Below the pieces are notes generated by a model, which did not search any database, had not been told where the DNA came from, and saw nothing but the letters and a program-made list of their open reading frames with translations. The translations under genes and the position numbers were made by a program. A DNA stretch of 64,000 nt from Nocardia sp. NBC_01329 (GTDB taxonomy: Bacteria; Actinomycetota; Actinomycetes; Mycobacteriales; Mycobacteriaceae), in the NCBI RefSeq assembly GCF_035956715.1, contig NZ_CP108381.1:2542001-2606000 (forward strand), in the 5' to 3' direction. Below are positions 51,601 through 63,600 of the stretch, piece by piece; within the stretch, counting starts at the first letter, position 1; each line of letters starts with the position of its first letter.

Positions 51601-54600
51601 TCCGACGCCGGCCCATCCAGCGTCTGGCCGACGAACAGCGGGTCGGTCAACACCACCGACCAGCGCCGCGTCTCCTCTGCCAGAGCTGCCGCGGTGGCGT
51701 TTGCGCCGAGCTGGTCGCGGGCGATCAGCGCTGCCATCGTGTCCCGCGCGCGACCGTAACGCTCGGCAAGCTTCGCACGTTCCGATCCCGGAAACAGCTC
51801 CGCGCCCGGCCGCAACAGCCCAGCCAGGTCCAGATCGGAATTTCCGTCGGCATCCTCGTCGATTTCGGCGAGCCACGTGTGCAGTTCCACCGCTGCCACC
51901 GTGCGGTTGTGGGCGGCGACAACGGCCTGCTCAGCCAGCCGATGGTCGAACTGGGACTGCGCAGAATCGCCGACGGACCACGTGTGCACAACTGGCAGCG
52001 GCAGATCGCCACCGGTCTCGACGGCCTTCAGCATCTGTGCTTCGAAAACCCGGGTGGCGGCGTCGACCACCTGCTGGACGTCGGCGCCCACGCACAACAA
52101 CGACAGCAGTTGCGGTTCTCGCGATCCATTCGACAGCGCCAGCCAGTTCTCGTGGTGCTGCCGCACGGTCAACTGCATCCCCTTTTCAGGGGAGATCCCG
52201 TTCTCCTCACCTGCCGACAGATGGATCTCGAGGCGAGTGCGCGAGCCGAGGTCACCGACGGCGACCACCGAACCATCGTCCGCCAAGACCGCCACCTCCG
52301 GCGAACCAGGCAGCCCGGCGACAGACCGCACCAGCCGTCGCAACGCGTCTGAGGTCTGGGCCTGCGCCGTATCGACACCGGACGCCCGAGCCTCCCGCAA
52401 CCGAGCGGCGAACTGCTGCACGACGGCCAGGTGCCGCGCCGAGAGCGGCGCGCCCCGCAGATTCACCACGAGTTCCGGGTACAGATAGGCAACGTCGTAC
52501 AGGTCGCCGGAGCTGCGGCCGAGTTCCCGCAACAGCGCCATGACCTGCCACACGGTGTGATCCGGTGCCAACTCCCGCAAGTGCGACGCGAGCGCTTCGG
52601 CCACGACCCGCCGTCCGGCGTCGAGCTGGACAGCGGCTGATTCCACCAGCGGATTCCACGGTTCGCGAAGGTCGATCCCGCCGCGCGACGTATCCGCGCT
52701 CTCGGTGTCGGCACTGCTCAGGTCATCCCGCGCCGGCGCCACGACCGGCTCCGATCCGGGAACGAGCTCGAACCAGACGACCCGGCCCGCATCGCCCGCA
52801 CGCTCCACCCCGGAGCGGTACCACTTGTCCCGGCCGAATGTTTCAGGCGCCGGAGCAGCGACGAGGTGATCGCTGCTGTCCGACAGCGTGACCCGCAGCC
52901 GACCCTCGGCCGCCCGCAATTCGATCCGGATATCGCCGCCACCGGTGAGACGCATATCGGTGAACGCGCGGTTGAGCTCGGACAATGCCTCGGCAGCCGA
53001 CTGCTGCGACCAGCCCCGCAACTGCGCGGCCAGCCGATCACGCAGTACGAACTGAAGATCCCCGGCCAACGCGTCCGCGGCGCGGACCGTCGCCTCGAAC
53101 AGCGGTGGCGAACCGAATTCCTGCCGGGTCGGGTGTTGCGGTGCGTCCTGTGCCGGTTCCGACGCGCTATCGGCGGCCCACACGCCCTCCGAGCGGCCCA
53201 ACCAGGTGGTGAGCCGGTCGTGCAACTGCCGCAACACCGGCCCGAACTCCTCGGTGTTCGAACCCGGATCGACCTGCCTGCGGGCAACGAGCCGGCCGTC
53301 GACCCGGTCCAATTCGACCGTGACCCGCGTCGTTCGCCCTCCCTCGAGGCCGACGGTCAGCGCGACCGACAGGCCGGTCGCGCTGCTCTGCAGTCCAGCC
53401 ACGGTGACCCGGTACCACGCCGCCCCTACCGCACCGAAACCGGTGAATACCTCATCGGCGTCGGCGCCACGCCGACTCAACACCTCGTCCGGCGCCGACG
53501 AATCGGCGGCGACCTCGGCGTCGAGCCACATCATTCCCTGGCCGTCGTCGGTAGCCACCCGGCGCAGCACCTCGTGGCGGGCGGCCGCGCGGACCTGCAC
53601 CGGTAGCCCAGGCGCCGCGGCCAGCACATGCGGGTACCGCGCCAGCAACGCCTGTCGCGCATAGGGCGGCCATTGCCGCCAAGCCCGAAGGCCGGCCGCG
53701 GTCCGCTCGCGCGTCGCGTCCCGGCCGATCTCCGGGGGTAGCAGCATGTTCCGGATATCCGCGAACCCGGCCCAACGCAACGCAGCGCGCACCACGGCCT
53801 CGGCACTTCCGGCCGCGAGCGGGATCCGGGTGGCATCGGCGCCGAAATCGGCGACCGTCATCGACCAAGGAAAACGATCCGCCAGCGACTGCGCACTGCT
53901 CGCTGTGTCGACGAGTTCGGAACCGTTGCCGTTCTCGTTCGTCACGAACCACAACCGGAGCGGGCCCACTGTGCTGTCGCGGCCTTCCAGCACCATGCCG
54001 GCCACGTCATCCGCCAACTGGACGCCCATGGCTTCCGGGTCTCCGGCGCGGGGGGCGCCGTCTGATTCGACCCACCACATCGCGGCAATCGGACTTGTCG
54101 GCATCTCGAAACCGTCCATCAACCGGACGAGATCCGTATCGACGGCGCCGCTGTTGATCTCCGTCACCGACTGTCGATCGGAAACGGTCGTGACGTGCAC
54201 GAACAATTCCTGTGTCGCGTGCACATCGCCGACGGTGAGTACGGTGGGCGCCGATTCACCCGGCAGACCGATCGACAGCAAGTGGACCGGCGGATGCCCG
54301 GGCAGCTGAGTGGCCCATCGTTCGGCGACGGTCAGCCGGTCCACCCAGAGGTCCAGCTCCGCCAGTTGCGCCGCGGTCTCCTCGGTGCGCTCGGCGACCG
54401 GCAGATTCCGCAGTCGCTCCCGTTCCTGGGCCAGGGCGGAGCGGTTCACCTCGTCCAACGAGGAGTTGCGCGAACCATCGGGCAGCGATCCGGTATCCGG
54501 CGGCGTCACCGGCAGTACATCACGTGGCGCTATGTAGGACGGCATATCCGGACCACGGTCGAAGCGCGCGCCCAGGTTACGTCGCGGATGATCCGTACCG

Positions 54601-57600
54601 GGGTGGTCCGGTGGCTCCTCGCCAGGCTGCAGTTCGTGCAGCGGTCGGCCGTCTTCGTCGAAGACGATGCCGTAGAGCGGGCCTTCGGGTTTGTCCCATT
54701 CGTCGAACGGCACATCGCGCACCTGGTTACCCAGGAACTCGTGCACCCGTACTACCCCGTCATCACCCCGGTACACCACGAACAGGTGCGCGCCGACATC
54801 ACCGAAGTCGACTGCCCCGAACACCGCACCGCCGCTTTCGGCGATCACATACATCTCATCGAGCGAGGCGAAACCGCCCGGCAGCCACTTCGCACCCGTG
54901 GCCAGCGATACCGCCCGCGGGCTCATACCGTCCAGTTGAAGTTTGCGGTCCTGCAACGACGGCGCGCGTACCGGCAGGCCCAGAACTTTCTCGCCGAACC
55001 ACAATCCGACCCCCGCACACAATTGCGGTGTATCGCCGAGTAGGTGCAGCACCTGTGGCGCAGTCGGGCGCTGCGGCAGCGCCGAGCCGTCGGCCTGCGA
55101 CAGACCGGCGAGCGGCAGCGGGCCTGCCGGCAGCTGTGGAACGGCGGGTAGCTGTGGAACAGCAGGTGAGGTGCCCACTCCGTCGATCGGACCGGTGACC
55201 GGGCGGCCGCCGACGGAGTCGTCGATGAGTTCGTGTCGTTCGATATCGGTCCCGGCCCGCGACAAAGCGTCGGTCAGTGCCGTGTCCAGTTCCGCTGTCT
55301 GCGCAGTCAATTCGCGGCGGCGAGCGATAACGGTGGCCCGGTCTCCAGGGTGACGCCCGGACAGGGCGGCGAGTTCGTCCCCGGCCCGGCGCAGTTGCCC
55401 TGCCGCGGAATCGAGTTGCCGCGTGTGCCACTGCAAGGTGGCGGTCCGCTGCGCCCAGTGTGCGCGTGCGTCGGCCGCGTCGGCCAGCTGGAGCAGCGCA
55501 CTGGAAACGCGCAGTCGTTCCGGATCCGGCTGGGATATACCCAGGAGTTCCCCGTGCGAGCGGAGTTCGCGACGCCACAGCTCACTCGCCCAGTCCCGCT
55601 TCGAGCCGAGGATGCCGGCCAGTTCACGTGACGGATCGGATGCGGCGTCCCGCAAGAGATCCGCGAATAGTACTGTGGCGGCCGCGTTTTCGGCGCGGGT
55701 GGCACGCAGTGCGGCGGACACCGCTTCGATTCGGCCGATTCGCTCACCAGCGGCCAGGAACTGCCCGAGTTCGCGAATCGCCCGGTCGTGGTCGCGCAGC
55801 GCCCCGAGCCGGCGCTGTACCTCGCTCGGCCCGGCTTGCTCGTCCGGTCCGTTCCGTCGGTCGGCGGCTGCTCGGTCCACCTGCCGCAACAACGCCTCGA
55901 AACCGCCGCTCAGTTGAGCTTCGGTCGGCATGCCCAGACCCAGGCCCCGCAGCAGCGTCTCGACCGGCGCGGCAAGCCTCGGACGTTCGGCCCGCAGCGC
56001 CGCCAACTGTTCTGGCCCCGGTGCGGCGAAGTCCTGATTTCCGGACGCCGCGATCCGGATCTGCCTGTACCACAGCTGGCTCGCGGCGGCCGCGCGGCGC
56101 GCGCGGACCAGCTCGGGACCCACCTCGCCGCGCAGCGCGCGCGGAGTCCGAGACTCGTCGCGCACCGCCTCGGCCAGGCCGCTGTCGAGCAGTTCGTCCA
56201 GCATCCGGGCGGTGGCGGCGTGCCCGTCGAGTTCCCGGTCCCATTCGAGTTGATCACGCAGCTCCAAAAACTCCCCGGCCAGCCGGGCGCGTTCGACCAC
56301 GACCTCTTCGACAGGGTTGTTCGGTTCGCGCCCGGCGAGTTCGGCCGGAAGCTGGGTGAGTTCCGCCAGTTCCGCGCGCGGCATCCGCGTCGGCGGGGTG
56401 TCGGTGTCCAGTAGAGCACGCAGCAACATGCCGGTGTTCTCGTAGGCGCTGCCCAGCTGCGTCTGCATCCGCTGCTGCGCCGCGCGGCTCAGGTGCATTC
56501 GCGATGCTGTCGGCTCGGTATCCAGCCGTTCCCGTTCGCCGGCCAGCTCGTCGAGCCGCGCCGCCTGCGCGGTCAACCGGCGATATCTCTCGCTGTCGCC
56601 GCCGTTGCGGACCTGCTCTCGGGCGGCGTCCAGCCGCTGCTGCAGGTCGGCGATCGCGTCGGCGCGCTTCTGGATCGAGTCGATCCGATGCAGTAGCCGG
56701 GTGGTCTCGTACCGCCAGCGGAATTCCCACTCGGCCGCGGCGAGTTGCGCGGACTTGCCGGTCCGGTCGCGCAGATCTGCCAGTTCCTGAGCGAGCAGCG
56801 CATCATCGGCCAATACCGTGGGCGACACCGCGAGCAAGTCGGCCAACTGCCTGCGCGCCGCCATGAGGTGGGTGTCCCAGTCCGCCCGCGCCGACGAATC
56901 CGGCAACAGCACCTGATGCGGCTCCACCCACGTCCCACGTGCGGTGAGGTCCGCCCGCCGAGCATCCAACCGCAATCGGACAGTGAGGGCCAAGCCCGGC
57001 ACTCCGGTGTCGGTCTCGTGCAAGAGGCGGGCCAGTTCCGGGCCGAGGCCGCCACTCGACAGCGGGGCCGAATCCGCTCGGAGTCCACCGATCGGCTCCT
57101 GCAGGACGGTGCCACCGGGCGCGCGAGGCATGTTCGCCGCACCCATATTCGCTATGGCGAACGCCTTGCCCCGCTGGCCGCGGGACCGCCCGTTCACGAG
57201 TGGCACCGCCGCGGTCCCATCGTCATCGAAGACAATGCCGTGCACACCGACCACACCGACCAGGCCCCGTGACCAGACGTCGAACGAGACGGGCTTCAGG
57301 TTCCCGTCGTGCACCACGACCTGACCGTCCTCATCCCGGTAGATCGCCACCGCATGCGCACCCACCACGTCCGGACGCTGGAAACCCTCGAATGCCACCT
57401 CCACGAGGATCGCACCCTGCTCGGGCACGGCGCGTTCGAGCTCGTCGAAGTCCGCGAACGGCTTCTTGTTCCAGTCCGCACCCACCACCAACGCGGCCAG
57501 CTCACCGCCGATGCCGTTCGCGGCCACACCGAACAGCTCCACCATCGCCAACCGGTGACGCAGATCGGCGACCACCGAGTCGGTTTCGGGATCCACGCGC

Positions 57601-60600
57601 GAGTCCCGCAGTCGAGCTTTCAGGGCGCGTTCCAGTGCGATCCGCGCAGCATGCCGGAAGCAGTCGTTGGCAATGCCTTCCAGTCGATGCGAGGGCAGCC
57701 AGGCCAGAATGCCTTCCCCCGGGTACTCGACAACGACCCGCTCACTCCGGCCCGCCAGCGCCTCATGGTCGTGGGCGGTCAACACCAGGCCCGAGGCCGC
57801 GGAGCGCGACGAATCCACAGTGGCGGACTCCACACCGTGGTGCTCGACCAGACGCACGGCGGACACCGGCCGCCCTTCTGCGGCCCGGGTGTCCAGCATG
57901 TCCGCGACAGTCTGCGCCAACGCCGCACCTGGCCGCCGGTCACCGCCCGCCGCGGACTCCGGGCCGAACCACACTACCGCCGCCGTCGGCCGCTCGGATG
58001 CCGCGACGTCACCGATCGCTGCGGCCGTGGCCCGCTGCAACGCCTCCTCCGGCGAGGGTAGATCCCGGTCCACCGCATGGAAACTGATGTCGTGCGCGGT
58101 ATCCGGGTCGCCGATCACCAGCAGCGAGCCGGTGGTACCGATCATCTGCACATCCGGATGCCCCGGCACCTGGGCGGCCCACCGCTCGGCGGCGGCCAGC
58201 AGGTCCACCCGGGAGTTCACCAGCGCCAGCTGGTTCTGCTGTGCCGCGGTGAGGGTGCCCGACTTCGACAGTTTTTCCCGGCTGCGGCGCAACATCAGTC
58301 GCATCGCCTCGTCCCGGGCGGTGCGCGGGAAACCTTCGGTGACAGCAACTACTTCCGGCAACGCTCGGATCAGCGTCTGCCGGTTGTCCGAGTCGGTCCG
58401 TTCGGTGTTCGGGTCGGTCCATTTCCACGCGAGGGCGTAATCGAGCGCCGAGCGTGCCCACTTCCGGATGCTCCGCATCCGGGCCGCCGCACGGTTGTGC
58501 TGCTGCTGGCTGTACCCGGGGTCGTGCTCGGGCAGCACTCGACGCGGTTGGGCATGCACCGAGTCCACGCCGCCGCGATGTGCTTCGATGCGCTGTTCCA
58601 ATGCGCGAACCCGGTCGGCGGCCAGGTGATACCACCGAGCGGCGGTGAGCACCCGCTCCAACAGGGCATTGCGCTCGCGGTCCGCAGCGGGCAGCTCCTG
58701 CCCCTGCTCGGCCAGGGTTTCGGCCAGCTCGTTCTGGTCGACCAGGAATTGGGATATTCGGCCACGCGCGGCCGCGTGATCATCACCGGTCAGCGCGACG
58801 ACGGAAACGGACAACTGCGTGACGATGCCGACGGGAAGCATCCCGACCACCTGCCGCAGGGAGTGGGATGCGCGCTCATGTTCGGTGGCCAGCGCCCGGT
58901 GCCCGGCCCGCAGGCCGATCGGGATCGGCGGGCCGGCGGATCCCCCGTCCTGGCGCAGCATTTCCACCCGCCGGTCGCGGTCGCCGAGCGGACGTTCCAG
59001 CCCCAGATCCGCGATCTGCTGCTCCGCGCGCCGAACGCGATCCAGCGCTTCCTCTTGACGGCGCCCGGTGTCGAAATGGTCGACCGGAGCAATGGAATCG
59101 TCGACAACGGTGCTGACTTCGGGCAAGGCGACCGGGCCCCACCCGCCGTCCAACTCGGTGACCGGGCGCAACGCGGCATCGGTGGCCAGCCCCTGCACAG
59201 CCGTATGCACCTGGCGGGTGGCCTCGTCGTAACGCCGGGTCGTCGTCTCGTCCACCTCGGCGGACGGGTCCGCGGCCGATAGCTCGTCGTTCGCGGCATG
59301 CCACTGGGCCACCACGGCGCCGTAGTCCAGCAACCGCTGTCGCTGATCCGGCGAAAGTCCCTGCGGCATATGTGCGCCCAGCAGATCGATGAAAGCGCCG
59401 ACCCGCTGCTCGGCTTCCCGATAACGGTCGACCGCCGACTGGGCCGCCGCACGCACCCGCCGCTCCGCAGGCCCTGCCTCGTCGTTCGCAGGCCGAGGAG
59501 CCACAGCCCTGTCGTCGGGGCTCGCGCTGGGCGTTGCCGGCGGGCGAGCGCCCGCGTCGTCGTCCGGAACGACGATGTTGCGGGGACCGTCCGGCGGGGC
59601 CTGGACACCGTCGGGGTGTGTTTCGCTCTCGTCCTCTTCTTCAGGTGGTGGCTGCGCCGGCTGGCCGGTGCTCCATCGGCGAACGTTGCCGGTGTCGGCG
59701 GCCGGTGGAGCATTCGCCGAGTAGGTGATTCCGCTCCGGGAGGCCAGCAGATCTTCCTCGACCGCAGCTTTCATCGCCGGAACGGCCACGTCCCGCAGCG
59801 TCGCTTCGGCTTCCTCCAGCTCCCTCTCGGCCTGCGCGAGCGTTTCGGCGCTTTCCTGGGAACCTTCGTCGTTGTATTTGTTCTGGGCGGCGACCTTCGC
59901 TTCGACCGCATTCTGGTATTGGACGACCTGGGTCACGACACCGTGATCGGATACCCGGCCCCAGAAATCCTCGGGCGAGATGTAGTGGACGGCCGTGCCG
60001 GGGGTACCGCCCGTTTCCCGGTCGGCGCCGGACCCGCTGCGCGCGCTCCGGCCGTCGACCTGGTCGTTCACCCGCTGCGAATACGCCGGTCCACCGCTGA
60101 CCTTGACATCCACCCCGCCGATCTTTACACCGTCGATCTCCACACCCTCGAGCTCGAGTGATTCCTTGGTGGGTGTCGGGTCGGCGCCGCGACTGCCGTC
60201 CTTGTTGGTGATGTAGATGGTGCCCGGCGCGCCGAATTGCTTGATCTTCTCGATGACCAGCGCCTCCGCGTTCGAGTTGCTGCCACCGTGTTCGGCATAG
60301 AAGTCCGCGTCCACAACGTCGAAGTCCAACTGGAAGTCGTCGCCGTGAATCTCTTTCCCGACTATATCGATCCAGTCGAGCAGCCCTTTCTTTCCAGCAG
60401 CCGCGTCACCCCGGATATCGCCGTTGTCCATACAGACCACCCACTGCGGACGCCCCGTCTGTACTCCGTCGACGATCCTCGCATCCGCGAGAATGTCACG
60501 AGCCATACTCTCGAGTTTCGCTTGCGCATCCCGCGCGACAATGGGGTCGAGTATGAATCGATTCGACTTGTAGAACGTGGGGAGCTCCGCCACCGGCCCG

Positions 60601-63600
60601 ACACCGTATTCGTCGTAGAGCGCGCCCTCAACCCCTTTGTCCTCCTGGCCCTCTGCCCCCTTCAATGTCCCCGACGTACCGGAGGGCCGGAAGAGCAATT
60701 CGGTCCCGATCAGCTGCCTGTCCGACATCTGCAGGGAGTGCTCTTGGTTGGCCCGGACCGCTACGCCCTCCTTGAGGTCGACGAACTGACCGACCCCCTG
60801 CCACTGCACCTCGGTCGACTTTTCCCGATCCCACATCGGCTTGTCGTTGGTTTCGGAGGCGAGAATGCCGATCTTCTCTGCGCCATCGGAGCTGCCGGGC
60901 TCCTTGCGCTTGATGTAGTGAGTGCCTCGCTCCACTCCCCACCGAGCGTTCGCCGCATGGCCGAAATATGCCGCGTCCTCGACAGTCACCGGGTCTCCCG
61001 GAACCTGGTTGAGCTTGGCCAGCGCGGTCGGGGTCAGCTGCGCCGACCACATCCCCCGGGTGTTGTCGGGCTTGCCGAAATCAGCTGCTGTCAAACCGTA
61101 TTCACGTTCCGCGATCGTCAACCGCTCCCAGATCCGCTGTAGCTCGGCACGCTCCTCCGTGGTCGCATCCTTCGCGGCCCCCGGCGACAGCACACACTGG
61201 GACCTTCCGTCGAATATGGTGTCGAGTTCGTCGATGGTGAGTATCCCGGCGGCGAACGGCTCGTACCGAGTGTCCACACCGTGTTCTGCCGCGGCCGCAT
61301 CGAGCCGTGCCTTGATCTCATCGATGGACGGTTCCGTATTCATCCACTGACGCAGCGCCTGCACGTCGGCGTCCGAGGCGCCACTGGACCCGATCTCGTT
61401 GATCATCGCGTCCGCGGTCTTCAACGCGCGGAACAGATAATCCTCTTTCGTGCCCACAACGATCCGGTTGCGGCCCTCCACCACGTCCGGAAGCGCATTG
61501 TCCTGATCCATCCGGAGCGTATCGGTTTTCAGATCCGAGTCCGGACGCGTCAGGAAATTCACCAACTCCTCGACCAGCTCCCCCGCCAGCAGATCACTAC
61601 TCGTCCACGCATGCGCGACGCCGTGCTCGATCGCGTCGGAGACCAGCTTCATGACCATCACGATGGTCTTGCCCTCACCGGTCTTCATATCGACCGGACC
61701 GTGTTTCAACAGCAGATATCCTGCCACCTGCGTTTCCCGCGCCACCCGATGACGATCGTCGCCCCGGCGAATCCACTCGGTCATCGCCAGCACCCGTTCC
61801 TGTGTGGAACCGTCCAGCATCGCATCGATCAGCCTGTTCGCCGCGACGCCTTCCACCGCGGGACCGCCATCACGCGTACTTCCCACCTCACGAATTGCCC
61901 CGATCGCACGAGCCGCGTTCAGGGACGCGCGCACCCGTTCTCGACCGACCGCCCGGAAAACCGCGGCCCGGTCGGGGAACAACCCGGCCTCGAACGCCTC
62001 CATCCGCAAGACGCCCGCAGCATCCGCGATCGCCACCGATTCGGCGGCCACCGTCGTCAGCACGGCATCGTGCTCGGCGACGGCCACGTCATATGCGGCC
62101 CGGTCGCCGGCCAGCTCCTGCCGGGCCTGCGTCGCCGCGCGTTTCTTCTCGGCCCGCTGGTCCCGCAGGGCGTCACGATGTTGTCGCTGCGCTTCCTCGG
62201 CCGCCGCTTCCTGTTCTGTCAGCTTCGCGCGCGCGGCCTGTTCCTTCTCGGCCGCCTCTCGGACCCGCTCCTTCTGCTGCTCGAGCAACGCCTCGTTGCG
62301 CTGTTGCTCCTCCGCGAGAAGCTGTTCCGCCTCGGCCCTGACTGCCTGCACAGCCGGCGAATCCGGGTCCACCCCGGTCGGCGACGCCGGGTCGTGGGCG
62401 GTGTCGTCGGGATCGGTGCTCGTATCCGGGGCGGGGTCGGCCTCCGGTTCCTCGTCCAGCCCGTCCTGGCGCCTGGCCTCGTCCTCGTCACGGGCCGCCC
62501 GCAGTCGGCCTGCCACCTCGGCCATGGCCTGGCGCGCAGCGTGATAGGCGACCAGGTCGGTCAGCCCCGCCTCCAGCTGCGCCGTATCGAGATCCCCTGT
62601 GGGCTGTGGCGTCACGGGTTCCGGCGCGGCCGTCGTGCACAGCGCCGCGACACCGGTGAGGCTGCCCGTCGCCCCGGCGGCGCGGGCGTCATCGGCCACG
62701 TCGGCCAGTGCGGCAGACACGTTCCCCGGATTATCGGCGAAAGCCCGGGCGAGCGTGGACGGTGGGGTCTCCCGCAGACCGGCGGTACGCGCCAACAAGA
62801 TATGGGTAGCGGAGACCGCGCCGGAGGTGAGGTAGCGACCGGTGTCCGCCGGCGGGCCGCCGCGTATGCCCTCACCCTGCTCGTTCTGCGCGCCGAAACC
62901 GAGTGCGTGCTCGAGTCGCCGACCGGCGCGACCGAGAGCCACGTCCGCGTCCACTTCGCTGCCCGCGATCACATGGCCCGCGTCGCCCGCGACATCGGCC
63001 AGGATATTCCCGACCGGTGAGTGGTCGAAGGTCACCGTTCGCGCCGCATCCGGGTCGGCCGAGTCGAGCACATCGACCCGGGCATCGCCTACCCATCCCG
63101 CCGTGTAGCCACCGGTCTCGCCCGCGTGACCGGGGTCGAGCACAACCACCGCGAAAGAAGCCTGCGGCGGCATAACGACCAGCAAGGCACCCGCGTCGAT
63201 CGCCCGCTGCGCCCGATCGCGGTCCGCGGCGTATTCCTGGTCGGTCAACTCCAGAACTGCAGTCTGCGCCGCGTCGATTGCCTCGCGCACCATCCGAGTC
63301 CGGTCTTCCTCGGTGACCGGGACACCGAATTCTCGGTGCTGCTCCAACGCGTTTCGCAGACTTTCCCGGGCCGCCGACGCCGCCGCACTGGCAGCACGGT
63401 GGCCGTCGATCGAACCCGGAGTCCCGCCCGAAGCGATGGCGATTCGGAACGCTCGCCCGTCCACGACAATGACATCGGCGGCCATCGCATCCTGGATGGC
63501 ATCCCGCCGTATCCCCCGATCACTCACTCCCGCAACGGAGTCCCGGTCGAGAGTCATCCGGCCCAGTCGTGCCCAGTTGGCCTGCAGCGAGTCGGTCCAC

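Noticed and set aside
48642..52352. Plus-strand open frame of 1,236 codons, and similar long plus-strand frames at 35,148-38,267, 9,126-11,903 and 16,161-18,647
   Set aside because: All are in exact antisense register with the minus-strand frame, read as Arg/His/Gln/Pro-rich sequence without any domain, and end wherever the sense frame uses TCA, CTA or TTA. They are shadows of G+C-rich coding DNA.
59950..61900. A housekeeping secA gene
   Set aside because: The motor motifs are there, but the frame continues on both sides without start or stop, and the C-terminal zinc-binding tail of SecA is missing.
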